In this document: piece after piece, positions 8,692-17,361 of the stretch | How positions within the stretch are numbered: position 1 is the first letter of the stretch | How the letters are laid out: each line of letters opens with the position of its first letter | DNA from: Shewanella sp. VB17 | GTDB taxonomy: Bacteria; Pseudomonadota; Gammaproteobacteria; Enterobacterales; Shewanellaceae | NCBI RefSeq assembly: GCF_013248905.1 | Contig: NZ_JABRVS010000001.1 | Span: 3,162,001 to 3,226,000, forward strand | Length of the DNA stretch: 64,000 nucleotides | Direction of reading: 5' to 3' | Program-made: the position numbers and the translations under genes | The notes under the pieces: model-generated | The model's database searches: none | What the model was told of the DNA's origin: nothing | The model's input: only the letters and a program-made list of their open reading frames with translations

Positions 8692-10410
8692 ATGCGATTA
8701 CTGCTTACTGTACCGACCATTGCATTACTGAGTGCCTGTAGCCAACACGTTACAGAGTCTCAATCTGACGTTAAAGTCCAATCTGACTCCCAAGAGCAAG
8801 CCGATATCGGCAACCAAATTAAGTTTAATGAGGCCCGTTTTCGTATTGATATAAAAACCCTCTCGTCAGATAAATTTGAGGGACGTGCACCCACTACCAA
8901 AGGGGAAACACTCACGCTTAACTACTTAACCTCAGCCTTTAAACAAATGGGATTAGTCGGCGCCAATCATGGTGACTTTTTACAAGCAGTCCCTATGGTG
9001 AGCTACACCGCCAGTGAACAACAAGTGATTAGACTCGCGGGCACTGAGCTGACACATCGCAAAGATGTGGTCTTGGGCAGTCGTCACGATAATGGTGGCA
9101 TCGATATTAGTAAGGCGCCTTTGGTATTTGTCGGCTACGGCATCTCTGCGCCTGAATATGACTGGGATGATTATAAAAATATCGATATGACAGGTAAGAT
9201 TGCTGTGATATTAGTCAATGATCCTGGCTTTGCGAACCCTCAATCTGGCTTGTTTAATGGCAAAGCTATGACCTATTACGGTCGTTGGGACTACAAATAT
9301 GAGGAAGCCAGTCGTCATGGTGCACTAGGTGCGATTATCATCCATGATACCGCTCCGGCATCCTATCCATGGTCTGTGGTTGAAAATAGTTGGACTGGGG
9401 CACAGCAAGATCTGGCTCAGAGCAAACATGATCAAGCCAAACATATTCAAGTTGAAGGCTGGATCACTTTAAATGCCGCAACAGCGTTATTCACTCAGTC
9501 TGGATTATCTCTGTCTACACTCATGAAACAAGCGGCCAGTAGACCACTTAATTACCCCTTGAAACAAACCGCCGATATTCAATTTACCAATAAAGCGGAA
9601 TACGCCAACAGCTATAATGTTGTCGCCACTTTACCCGGCATTACAACCCCTGATGAACACGTTCTCTTCTCCGCTCATTGGGATCACCTTGGAGTCGATG
9701 AAAGTAAATCTGGTGATAACATCTATAATGGTGCACTTGATAATGCTTCCGGTACGGCAGGTATTTTGGAAATTGCACGCCAATTTGCAGAGCAAGCACG
9801 AAATGGCCACCCATCAGATCGATCTGTGACTTTTATTGCCACAACGGGTGAAGAACAGGGATTACTTGGCTCTCGTTATTATGCCGCCCATCCACTTTAT
9901 CCTATCGACAAATCGGTGGCCCTATTTAACTTGGACAGTACCAATATCTATGGCAGGACCCGTGATTACACCATCGTTGGTAAAGGTAAATCGGAACTGG
10001 AAAGTTATCTCATTAAGGCATTAGCGTCACAGCAACGCACTGCCACGGCAGAAAAAAATCCTCAATCCGGTGGATTCTTTCGCTCAGATCATTTCAGCTT
10101 CGCACAAAAAGGCATCCCCGCTGTCTTTGCCGGTGGTGGTAGTCAACCTGTAGATGAAGCCACCCGCCAATATAAGGCTCTGATGAAGCAAACAATGAAA
10201 GATTGCTATCACAACACCTGTGATGAATACCGAGACGATTGGGATCTCAGTGGCGCATTAGAAGATATTGCCGTCTACTATCATGCCGCTCATGCATTGG
10301 CTAACAGTGACAATTGGCCCGGGTATTATCAGGGAACAGAATTCCATCACCTGCGTGCAGCTAAATCTACACAAGGGCCAACCATTGCCAATGTTGGAGT
10401 TAGCGAATAG
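8692..10410 (+). CDS. M28-family zinc aminopeptidase, predicted lipoprotein
   Basis: A secreted metallopeptidase of 572 residues. I start it at 8692, where an AGGA ribosome site is well spaced and the protein opens with a lipoprotein signal (LLSAC, Cys16). An upstream ATG at 8659 would bury that signal. A PA-like insert lies in the first half. The zinc site follows: His329 in SAHWDHLG, Asp350 in NGALDNASG, the catalytic and ligand Glu387-Glu388 in TTGEEQGLLGS, FNLDSTN, and a final FRSDHFSFAQKGIP with the last His. It probably trims peptides in the periplasm or at the outer membrane. A terminator hairpin follows. Confidence 0.9.
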   Translation: MRLLLTVPTIALLSACSQHVTESQSDVKVQSDSQEQADIGNQIKFNEARFRIDIKTLSSDKFEGRAPTTKGETLTLNYLTSAFKQMGLVGANHGDFLQAVPMVSYTASEQQVIRLAGTELTHRKDVVLGSRHDNGGIDISKAPLVFVGYGISAPEYDWDDYKNIDMTGKIAVILVNDPGFANPQSGLFNGKAMTYYGRWDYKYEEASRHGALGAIIIHDTAPASYPWSVVENSWTGAQQDLAQSKHDQAKHIQVEGWITLNAATALFTQSGLSLSTLMKQAASRPLNYPLKQTADIQFTNKAEYANSYNVVATLPGITTPDEHVLFSAHWDHLGVDESKSGDNIYNGALDNASGTAGILEIARQFAEQARNGHPSDRSVTFIATTGEEQGLLGSRYYAAHPLYPIDKSVALFNLDSTNIYGRTRDYTIVGKGKSELESYLIKALASQQRTATAEKNPQSGGFFRSDHFSFAQKGIPAVFAGGGSQPVDEATRQYKALMKQTMKDCYHNTCDEYRDDWDLSGALEDIAVYYHAAHALANSDNWPGYYQGTEFHHLRAAKSTQGPTIANVGVSE

Positions 10411-10761
10411 CAAAGTTAATTGTTAACCATTTATGATCGCCTACTTCGCTAGGCGTTTATCTTTTAAGCGTTTTATATGCTCGATCATAAGTTAAAATAT
10501 AATTTCTTCATTGCACAAACAATTAAGCCATTATTAGCGAAAAATAGATTATATGAGCCCAGCAAGCTAGCAAATGAAGATTCCTCACAAAAAAAAACCT
10601 TTAAGTGACAATTCATCACTAAGGCTGCAAAATTTTCAAGATTAAACCTGATAAAAAGTCACTTTTATCTATGATTTATCATTTTAGTATTTGGCAAACT
10701 TGTCATTTAATGGCACAGTAGCACCTAATTGAGATTTACACCGTTTTGTGGAGCAAGCCCT
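10411..10761. other. Gene-free stretch upstream of asnB
   Basis: It starts with the M28 terminator and then continues as about 290 A/T-rich bases leading to asnB. It presumably contains the asnB promoter and control region, but I could not pick out a clear -35/-10 pair or operator. Confidence 0.5.
10438..10465 (+). terminator. Intrinsic terminator after the M28 peptidase gene
   Basis: CGCCTA at 10438-10443 pairs with TAGGCG at 10450-10455 across a CTTCGC loop, followed by TTTATCTTTT. It lies 28 bases after the stop codon. Confidence 0.75.
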
Positions 10762-12435
10762 ATGTGTTCAATTTTCGCCATTTTAGATATACAATCTGAC
10801 TCAACACCTCTACGTCAAGTCGCACTGGAGATGTCTAAACTTATGCGTCACCGTGGCCCTGACTGGTCTGGGATATACAGCTGTGATAATGCTATTCTTG
10901 CCCATGAGCGTCTCGCCATTGTTGATATTGAGCATGGTGCTCAGCCTTTACTCAGCCAAGACCAAAACATCATACTGGCTGTTAACGGTGAAATTTATAA
11001 CCATAAAGAGTTAAAAGCTGAACTCGGTGATAAATACACCTACCAAACCCATTCAGATTGTGAAGTTATTTTGGCCTTATATCAGGAATATGGCACTGAG
11101 TTTTTAGATAAACTTAATGGTATCTTTGCTTTTGTTTTATATGACAAAGAAAAAGATTTTTACCTCGTTGCTCGAGATCATATGGGGATTATTCCTCTCT
11201 ACACTGGCCGCGATACTGAAGGTAACTTTTATATTGCCTCTGAGATGAAAGCCTTAATGCCTGTGTGTAAAACGGTTGAGCTCTTCAAACCTGGCCACTA
11301 CTTGACCAGTACAGACAATGAAACTGATGGCTACGTTCATTATTATCAGCGCGATTGGAAAGCATTTGATGCAGTGAAAGACAACCCAGCCAGTGCTGAT
11401 GAAGTAAAAGAGGCATTAGAAGCAGCAGTAAAACGGCAATTAATGTCTGATGTCCCCTATGGTGTATTACTCTCTGGCGGGCTTGATTCTTCTGTGATCT
11501 CGGCGATCACACAGACTTATGCTAACCGACGTATCGAAGATAATGATGAGAGTAGTGCCTGGTGGCCACAACTGCACTCATTTGCCGTGGGTCTTGATGG
11601 CGCTCCTGATCTTATCGCAGCGAAAAAAGTGGCTGACGCTATAGGGACAATCCATCATGAAATCACCTTTACTTTTCAAGATGGGATTGATGCCATTAAA
11701 GATGTGATCTACCACCTAGAAACGTATGATGTCACCAGTATCCGTGCTGCAACACCTATGTACTTGATGGCTCGAAAGATCAAAGCCATGGGAATAAAAA
11801 TGGTCCTATCAGGTGAAGGTGCAGACGAACTGTTTGGTGGTTATCTCTACTTTCATAAAGCCCCTAATGCACAGGCGTTCCATGAAGAGCTGGTGCGAAA
11901 ACTCGATAAGCTACATTTATTCGATTGCTTACGCGCCAATAAAGCCATGGCCGCTTGGGGATTAGAAGCCCGTGTACCTTTCCTTGATAAAGAGTTCATC
12001 GACGTGGCAATGCGGATCAATCCCGAAGCTAAAATGTCCAAAGACGGTAAAATCGAGAAGCATATTCTGCGTCAAGCCTTCGAACATAAGCTACCGAAAG
12101 AAGTCGCATGGCGTCAAAAAGAGCAATTCAGTGATGGTGTGGGTTATTCTTGGATAGACGGGCTAAAAGAATTAGCTGAAGAAAAAGTGGATGATCTCAA
12201 ACTGGCCAATGCCAAGTTTAAATTCCCATACAACACCCCAGAGACCAAAGAAGGTTATTACTACCGCTGTTTCTTCGAAGAACTGTTTCCACTGCCAAGT
12301 GCAGCTGAAACTGTGCCAGGGGGGAAATCAGTAGCCTGCTCGACTCCTGAAGCCTTGGCATGGGATGAAAGTTTACAGGGGATTATCGATCCATCAGGCC
12401 GTGCGGTTCAGTCGGTTCACGACAGCGCTTACTAG
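10762..12435 (+). CDS. asnB: Asparagine synthase B, glutamine-hydrolysing
   Basis: Makes asparagine from aspartate, ATP and glutamine in the cytoplasm. The ATG at 10762 gives MCSIFAI, so Cys2 becomes the N-terminal nucleophile of the class II glutaminase once Met is removed; the longer frame from a TTG at 10729 would hide it and is wrong. At 557 residues it matches the E. coli enzyme. The glutaminase domain (1 to about 200) shows RHRGPDWSG and NGEIYNH. The synthetase domain has the ATP pyrophosphate loop LLSGGLDSSVISA and SGEGADELFGGY. It ends before a hairpin shared with the convergent DUF445 gene. Confidence 0.96.
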   Translation: MCSIFAILDIQSDSTPLRQVALEMSKLMRHRGPDWSGIYSCDNAILAHERLAIVDIEHGAQPLLSQDQNIILAVNGEIYNHKELKAELGDKYTYQTHSDCEVILALYQEYGTEFLDKLNGIFAFVLYDKEKDFYLVARDHMGIIPLYTGRDTEGNFYIASEMKALMPVCKTVELFKPGHYLTSTDNETDGYVHYYQRDWKAFDAVKDNPASADEVKEALEAAVKRQLMSDVPYGVLLSGGLDSSVISAITQTYANRRIEDNDESSAWWPQLHSFAVGLDGAPDLIAAKKVADAIGTIHHEITFTFQDGIDAIKDVIYHLETYDVTSIRAATPMYLMARKIKAMGIKMVLSGEGADELFGGYLYFHKAPNAQAFHEELVRKLDKLHLFDCLRANKAMAAWGLEARVPFLDKEFIDVAMRINPEAKMSKDGKIEKHILRQAFEHKLPKEVAWRQKEQFSDGVGYSWIDGLKELAEEKVDDLKLANAKFKFPYNTPETKEGYYYRCFFEELFPLPSAAETVPGGKSVACSTPEALAWDESLQGIIDPSGRAVQSVHDSAY

Positions 12436-12444
12436 AAGTAAAAA

Positions 12445-12474
12445 TAAGGCTGTGGTGAGATGATCACAGCCTTA
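12445..12474. terminator. Two-way terminator between asnB and the DUF445 gene
   Basis: A perfect 10-bp stem, TAAGGCTGTG at 12445-12454 and CACAGCCTTA at 12465-12474, with a 10-base loop. On the minus strand it is followed by TTTTTAC, giving a good U-tract for the DUF445 transcript. On the plus strand a weaker T-rich stretch follows. Confidence 0.75.
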
Positions 12475-12485
12475 CCTGATTTTAT

Positions 12486-13190
12486 TTAACGAGTAAACAT
12501 AGCCGCAATTAACCCAATAATACCGCCAAATACACCACCCCAGACAACCAACCAACCTAAGTGCTCTCGGATCATCTCTTCAATGATTTCTTTCACTAAC
12601 TCTGGCGTTAACTCATTTAATCTTTGAGTGACGATGTCGCTCACTTTGGTGCGCATATCTGCAAGTACATCAGGGCGTTCGAGCTCATTCTTGACTAAAT
12701 TAACAAAATCTTCGCTTTGTGATATTTCAACTAAAGACGATTTCATTTTGTCAATAAAAGGCGCTTTAAGAGGAGCGATAGCCTCTGAGCCACCAAACAT
12801 CGCTAACATACCGCCAAGTGATGATTGCTCAATCGTGGTAACTAAAGCATCAAAAGCTGGCGCCATGTCGACTTTTTCAATTACGGGTTGCAGGTTGATG
12901 TGTGACTCAACACCTTCTCCTGATAAAAAGCGCTCAATATTTTCATCAGTAAAAAACTGCTCCATCATCAAATTTGAGATAGCTATTTTAAACTCTTCAA
13001 AACGGGTTGGGATCACACCAGATCCATACAAACCAGGTATTTTTTCAAATAACATATGCACAGCTAACCAGTTGGTCACCGCACCAGAAAGTGCAAATAG
13101 ACCGACGTTAAATAGGATGGCTGATGCAAAAAAGTACCCAGATACAACCAAAACGGCAGCGATCAAGTTAGTGATGACACTCTTATTCAA
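12486..13190 (-). CDS. DUF445-family membrane protein
   Basis: A 234-residue protein with two hydrophobic segments at the N-terminus (IAAVLVVSGYFFASAILF and the next), a helical soluble middle, and a C-terminal membrane segment (WGGVFGGIIGLIAAMF). Family hallmarks include GAVTNWLAVHMLFEKIPGLYGSGVIP and the F-EFK segment that follows. The function of DUF445 is unknown. The start is TTG: the only upstream ATG runs straight into TAA, and a GGAG site sits seven bases before the TTG. It converges on asnB. Confidence 0.88.
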   Translation of the reverse strand: MNKSVITNLIAAVLVVSGYFFASAILFNVGLFALSGAVTNWLAVHMLFEKIPGLYGSGVIPTRFEEFKIAISNLMMEQFFTDENIERFLSGEGVESHINLQPVIEKVDMAPAFDALVTTIEQSSLGGMLAMFGGSEAIAPLKAPFIDKMKSSLVEISQSEDFVNLVKNELERPDVLADMRTKVSDIVTQRLNELTPELVKEIIEEMIREHLGWLVVWGGVFGGIIGLIAAMFTR

Positions 13191-13553
13191 TCTCTTACTC
13201 CAACATTATTAATAACACTTCAAAAAATAATTATATCATAGTGATATTAGCTTTTACCCATTCATGCAGAGATCGTCTTCATGCTAACCAACAAAAACAG
13301 TCATCCCCCTATGCTTCATCGGCTAACACGCTTATTTTGTCAGTAGACTATAAAAAAATATAAATTTTACATCATCTTAGAACCCAAAAGAATGTTGCCT
13401 ATTATTAAAAAAAATCGGTAAATTTAATATTTTTAATCTCTGAAAAGCTGGTCTACACTTTAATTCAAACAAAGACAGTCACACTTAATTCGAAAATAAC
13501 ACAATCACTATTGACCACCAACATAACCATGATGGGTCATTAAGGAGATAAGT
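13191..13553. other. Gene-free stretch between divergent DUF445 and VOC genes
   Basis: About 360 A/T-rich bases between divergent genes. It must carry both promoters. I see no convincing operator, structured RNA or extra ORF. The VOC gene has a clear AAGGAG site at its end. Confidence 0.5.
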
Positions 13554-13931
13554 ATGCAAGCCCCAAATAGCCCACGTGGAGCATTAGGTTGGCACGAATT
13601 AACCTCTAATTCTTGTCAGGATGCATTTAATTTCTATGGCGAAATATTTGGTTGGACATTTAAAACAATGCAGATGCCACACGGCCCTTACCATATTATT
13701 GAAAACGATGGCGTGGATATTGGCGGGATCGCACCAAACCCATGTCCCCAACAAGAAAGTCATTGGACTGGCTATGTAACGGTCGCCAATGTTGATGACG
13801 TTGCAATGAAGGCCAGATCATTAGGCGCTGAAATTCTCTATGGGCCGGAAGATATTCCTCAAGTCGGCCGACTCTGTTGGATAAAAGATCCTCAAGGCGC
13901 TATCATCGCAGCGATAACTTATAAAAAATAG
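13554..13931 (+). CDS. VOC-family (glyoxalase/bleomycin-resistance fold) protein
   Basis: A 125-residue single-module VOC protein. The strand-helix pattern GWHELTSNSCQDAFNFYGEIFGW is typical of the family's first beta-alpha-beta unit, and a second unit ends with DPQGAIIAAITYKK. Such proteins bind a divalent metal and act as lyases, isomerases or binding proteins; this sequence does not show which. A strong AAGGAG ribosome site precedes the ATG. It converges tightly (10 bases) on the ferredoxin-reductase gene. Confidence 0.88.
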   Translation: MQAPNSPRGALGWHELTSNSCQDAFNFYGEIFGWTFKTMQMPHGPYHIIENDGVDIGGIAPNPCPQQESHWTGYVTVANVDDVAMKARSLGAEILYGPEDIPQVGRLCWIKDPQGAIIAAITYKK

Positions 13932-13941
13932 CAATATTAGG

Positions 13942-14955
13942 TTAACGAGTCATGCTTAAGTATTTATAACCATAAGCAAGCGCATGGATCCTCTCAAGTG
14001 GCGCCCCATAAACATATAGTTGTTGCGGCCCTTTGGTCACGAAGCTGGGCTCAGCGCACAAGAAAACCCGTTGTGAATAACCCGATGATGTCGTCTGATT
14101 TCCTAATTGATGCCGACTCATCGCCACGTCGAATGGATCGCCAGTCTTAATCCTCTTAGATCGCAACTTTCCCTCATGCACATTGTCGACACAGGCGAAA
14201 TAAGCGACATTTTTATGTGCTAACATCAAATGAGATAACGCATTATGATAATAAAGATCCGCGATATTTTTAACCCCATGATATAGGTATATTCTTCCCT
14301 TATGCCCTTGAAATAATGCCTCTTTCACTATGCCATACACTGGTCCTAATCCGGTACCAGCACCGATTAATATCAAACTGTCATTTTTATATTCAGCCTT
14401 GTAGCAACTGTCCCCCCAAGGTCCTTGCATTAAAAGCGTTTCCCCCACACTGGCATGATTAAATAACCAATCGCTAAATTGGCCATTGTATTTTCTGCGT
14501 ATATGCAACTCAATGACTGGTGAATGTGGATCATTCGTAATCGCGTAGCTTCGTGTCAGCCCATCAAAACGACGTAAGTTAATATGTTGTCCTGCGCTAT
14601 GAGGTATCTCTTCACTGGGTTCAATTAAAATTTTGACGACAGACTCAGACAAATACTGTTTCATCGAGATGTGCCCAGTGGTAAATAGGTTTTGAACTAA
14701 AATTGACTTCAACTTTAACTCTGGTGTGGGCTGACATTGACATGCACAAATATACGCATCTGATTTTAGCTCGGTGGTTAATCCCTTTTGTGCGTCGTCA
14801 GGAAGAACACCATCAATATGCTGAACTAAGCAGGTTTTACATGCTCCTTTTTTACAGGAGTAGCTTACAGAGTGCCCTTGCCTAATTAATGCATCGAGTA
14901 TTGTTTCACCTTCAACAGACTGTATCGTTTGCTCATCAAAATAAAATTGCGTCAT
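13942..14955 (-). CDS. 2Fe-2S ferredoxin / FAD-NAD(P)H oxidoreductase fusion
   Basis: A 337-residue electron-transfer protein. The N-terminal plant-type ferredoxin has Cys34, Cys39, Cys42 and Cys72 as likely cluster ligands (SCKKGACKTC and ICAC). The rest is a ferredoxin-NADP-reductase-like module: the FAD site is around LTRSYAITN, the NAD(P) site is LILIGAGTGLGPVYG, and CAEPSF is near the end. This layout is shared with reductase components of oxygenases and CDP-6-deoxy-glucose reductase. No oxygenase lies next to it, so the electron acceptor is unknown. I start it at the ATG at 14955; a further 15 residues would need a TTG start. Confidence 0.88.
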   Translation of the reverse strand: MTQFYFDEQTIQSVEGETILDALIRQGHSVSYSCKKGACKTCLVQHIDGVLPDDAQKGLTTELKSDAYICACQCQPTPELKLKSILVQNLFTTGHISMKQYLSESVVKILIEPSEEIPHSAGQHINLRRFDGLTRSYAITNDPHSPVIELHIRRKYNGQFSDWLFNHASVGETLLMQGPWGDSCYKAEYKNDSLILIGAGTGLGPVYGIVKEALFQGHKGRIYLYHGVKNIADLYYHNALSHLMLAHKNVAYFACVDNVHEGKLRSKRIKTGDPFDVAMSRHQLGNQTTSSGYSQRVFLCAEPSFVTKGPQQLYVYGAPLERIHALAYGYKYLSMTR

Positions 14956-15353
14956 AGTAATTTTATCCAATTTTTTTAGAATATCAATGCAACCTATCAA
15001 CGTATCTTATTGTTTAACATTACTTATGTCCTTTTTCACTCGCTAAAATTTAAACTCTAAGATACAGCTAAACAATTAACTAAGTATGTGCGATCGGACT
15101 CAAAAAGCGATAAATTTAAGCAAAATCTATCATAGGTTCTCACTCTTAAGTACCATACTATTTACTCACTTAACTCATTAATATAGAGATTATTAACTTT
15201 TATATGATACAACTTAGCCATTAACGTCAGCATTAATGGCGCATAAACCTCATCCAAAAAATAGAGATTGGCCTTAGCGACTTACATAAGGATGTGATCT
15301 TGTGCTGACATGAGTTACACTCTGGCGGATTTTGATTATACCAGAGGTATTGC
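14956..15353. other. Gene-free stretch between divergent ferredoxin-reductase and glutaredoxin genes
   Basis: About 400 A/T-rich bases. Two interleaved inverted repeats stand out: GTATCTTA (15002-15009) with TAAGATAC (15058-15065), and TTGTTTA (15010-15016) with TAAACAA (15069-15075). They are not nested, so they could form a pseudoknot or two alternative stems or protein sites, or be chance in A/T-rich DNA. The promoters of both flanking genes must lie here. Confidence 0.4.
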
Positions 15354-15710
15354 ATGTTTATTATTCGTTGGTTTTTAGGTCGTCTTATCTTACTGCTCAA
15401 TTTTATTTTCACGCCCAAAAAGCGCAAACGTCCTCAAGGTGAACAAACGACCGTCGATGCGGCCACTCAATATTTAGCCTTATATCAATATAAAGCGTGT
15501 CCATTTTGTGTAAAAGTGAGGCGTTCTATGCGCAAACAAGGTTTAAACATTGTGCTCCTAGATGCCAAGCAAGCACCCCATAAAGACACATTATTGGATC
15601 AAGGTGGGTATGCCAAAGTTCCATGCCTACGGATTGAAGAAAATGGTGACACTCGTTGGATGTATGAATCTTCAGATATTATTGATTATCTTGATAAGCG
15701 CTTTGCATAA
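15354..15710 (+). CDS. Membrane-anchored glutaredoxin-like protein
   Basis: A 118-residue protein with an N-terminal hydrophobic helix (IIRWFLGRLILLLNFIF) followed by a basic stop (PKKRKRP) and a glutaredoxin domain. The redox motif is Cys49-Pro-Phe-Cys52, and VPCLRI contains the conserved cis-proline. The charge pattern predicts that the thioredoxin fold faces the cytoplasm. It probably reduces disulfides or glutathionylated proteins at the inner membrane. An AGAGG ribosome site lies six bases before the ATG. Confidence 0.9.
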   Translation: MFIIRWFLGRLILLLNFIFTPKKRKRPQGEQTTVDAATQYLALYQYKACPFCVKVRRSMRKQGLNIVLLDAKQAPHKDTLLDQGGYAKVPCLRIEENGDTRWMYESSDIIDYLDKRFA

Positions 15711-15718
15711 ATAAAAAG

Positions 15719-15750
15719 AAGCGGCCGCTAATCACTGGTCGCTTTTTATT
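15719..15750. terminator. Two-way terminator between the glutaredoxin and CBS genes
   Basis: AAGCGGCC (15719-15726) pairs with GGTCGCTT (15737-15744), with one G-T pair, followed by TTTATTT. An A-run on the other side gives a U-tract on the minus strand too. Confidence 0.75.
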
Positions 15751-15764
15751 TCAGAAATCAACAA

Positions 15765-16169
15765 TTAACACTTGGGCATCATACCTTTTAGTACCAGATC
15801 CTGATAACTCACTAACCCCAAAATCTCACCATTCTCAATAACAGGGGCTTTTGAGATCCCAAATCGTTCAAATAAACGCGCACAATAACGTACATCCATC
15901 TTAGCATTAACCGAAAAAACAGGTTTTAGCATAATTTCATAAATGTTCACCCGCTCAGGCGCCTTATTTTTTGCCAGTATTTGTTTGGCTATGTCACTCA
16001 TTAACACAATACCAAATTCATCGTTTTCATGGCGCTTATTCACAAACAACACTTTTACATCCTGCTCAATGGCATACCTAACGGCATCAGCGACAGTATG
16101 AAGACCATCAACCATAGCAAATTTATTGGTCATCACATCAGAGTTTCGAACCACTTCACGCTGACTCAT
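15765..16169 (-). CDS. CBS-pair domain protein, last gene of the DUF1538/PII operon
   Basis: A 134-residue protein made almost only of two CBS motifs, for example VADAVRYAIEQDVKVLFVNKR to GIVLMSDIAKQIL, and DVRYCARLFERFGISKAPVIENGEILGLVSYQDLV. CBS pairs usually bind adenine nucleotides or S-adenosylmethionine and act as energy sensors. The start overlaps the stop of the PII-like gene by four bases (ATGA type), so expression is coupled. It is probably a second regulatory input to the membrane proteins of the same operon; that role is inferred from position only. Confidence 0.9.
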   Translation of the reverse strand: MSQREVVRNSDVMTNKFAMVDGLHTVADAVRYAIEQDVKVLFVNKRHENDEFGIVLMSDIAKQILAKNKAPERVNIYEIMLKPVFSVNAKMDVRYCARLFERFGISKAPVIENGEILGLVSYQDLVLKGMMPKC

Positions 16170-16516
16170 ATCTCATCCTCTATATCTTTACATATTTCTT
16201 TCACTTGGTGTGCTACACCAACGGCATCTTCAACATCTATCTGTATTGCGATCCCTTGTCCTGGATTAATATCAAACTTCCCGACTCTATTTATCGTCTC
16301 GAGAATAATACGGCTCTTATGCTCTTCAACTAAAAAAAGCACCACATCTCGTTGAACATCGAGTGTCAGTCCCATAAAGGTTCTCTTTTTTTCAATCCCC
16401 TCACCTCTAGCATGGTTGATCACTGTTGCCCCTGTCGCACCCGCCTTCCTTGCCGCATCTACAATACGATTTGTCGTGCCATCATCTGTAAAGGCAATAA
16501 TGAGTTTAAAGCGCAT
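16166..16516 (-). CDS. PII-superfamily signalling protein
   Basis: A 116-residue protein with the PII pattern: MRFKLIIAFTDDGTTNRIVDAARKAG, then GATGATVINHARGEG, then strands VVLFLVEE and GIAIQIDVEDAVGV. The canonical T-loop Tyr used for uridylylation is not evident, so it is not a plain GlnB/GlnK. PII proteins commonly sit beside and gate a membrane transporter (GlnK with AmtB, SbtB with SbtA). Here the upstream neighbours are two DUF1538 membrane proteins, which makes them the likely partners. It is 53 bases after the second DUF1538 gene. Confidence 0.85.
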   Translation of the reverse strand: MRFKLIIAFTDDGTTNRIVDAARKAGATGATVINHARGEGIEKKRTFMGLTLDVQRDVVLFLVEEHKSRIILETINRVGKFDINPGQGIAIQIDVEDAVGVAHQVKEICKDIEDEI

Positions 16517-16569
16517 CTTTAACTCCTCATAATTTATTAATATTCGTTTTTATAAATAGCAAAACCAGA

Positions 16570-17361
16570 TCAAGATGTTTTATTTTGCTCCCTGATAGCC
16601 CGTCTTTTATTGAACACAGCAACCATTTGCGCGTACCCCATCACACTGATAATAGGAAACAAACTCGCAAAAGCGATCAAACCAAATCCATCAATTAACG
16701 GATCACGGCCTTCAACATTCGTTGCTAATCCCAAACCCAACGCCGCCACTAAGGGCACTGTTACCGTCGATGTGGTCACACCACCAGAATCATATGCAAG
16801 GGCAATAATCACTTTTGGCGCATAGATGGTTTGAATAACAACAATGATATACCCAGCCATAATATAATAATGGATCGGATCACCAACCACGATTCTAAAG
16901 CAGCCCAAAGCAATACCAAAGGAGACACCAATTGCCACTGATATGCGTAATCCCTGAACACCAATCGCACCAGCAGAGACCTCATTGGCTTTAATCGCCA
17001 CCGCGATTAACGATGGCTCTGCAATCGTCGTACTAAAACCAATAGCAGCGGCAAATACATACACCCACATATAATCTTGCCAAACAATCACCTCATTGTG
17101 CTCAAGATTAGGATGAATAAACTCAACACTTGTGAGTTGCTCCGCCATGCTCTCGCCAATCGGAAAAAGAGCCAATTCAAGTCCGACTAAGAACAGTGAT
17201 AAGCCAACAATGACATAAACAAAACCTAATACTACTTTACGCCAATTAACAATAGGTTGTCTGAGTACACCTAGCTGAAAACCAAACAAAATAACAGCAA
17301 TTGGGATAACATCCCTTACCGTTAGCAAGAAGGTATCAAGCAACAAGGTCAACATCTCCAT
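16570..17361 (-). CDS. DUF1538 integral membrane protein, second copy
   Basis: A strongly hydrophobic protein of about 263 residues with six or more membrane segments. It is homologous to its upstream neighbour: both contain a PIGES segment after the second helix, a TT-AEP motif, and YDSGGVTTST to VPLV-ALG-GL followed by DGFGLIAFASL. The DSGGVTTST segment, between helices, is the most conserved part and may form a substrate site. The function of the family is unknown. I chose the ATG that overlaps the stop of the upstream gene (TAATG); a GTG twelve bases earlier is possible. Confidence 0.87.
   Translation of the reverse strand: MEMLTLLLDTFLLTVRDVIPIAVILFGFQLGVLRQPIVNWRKVVLGFVYVIVGLSLFLVGLELALFPIGESMAEQLTSVEFIHPNLEHNEVIVWQDYMWVYVFAAAIGFSTTIAEPSLIAVAIKANEVSAGAIGVQGLRISVAIGVSFGIALGCFRIVVGDPIHYYIMAGYIIVVIQTIYAPKVIIALAYDSGGVTTSTVTVPLVAALGLGLATNVEGRDPLIDGFGLIAFASLFPIISVMGYAQMVAVFNKRRAIREQNKTS

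Noticed and set aside
10729..10761. TTG start that adds 11 residues to AsnB
   Set aside because: The enzyme needs Cys as its first residue after Met removal, which only the ATG at 10762 provides.
12628..13212. A 194-codon plus-strand ORF
   Set aside because: It is fully antisense to the DUF445 gene, which has family similarity and a good ribosome site; no recognisable protein features on this strand.
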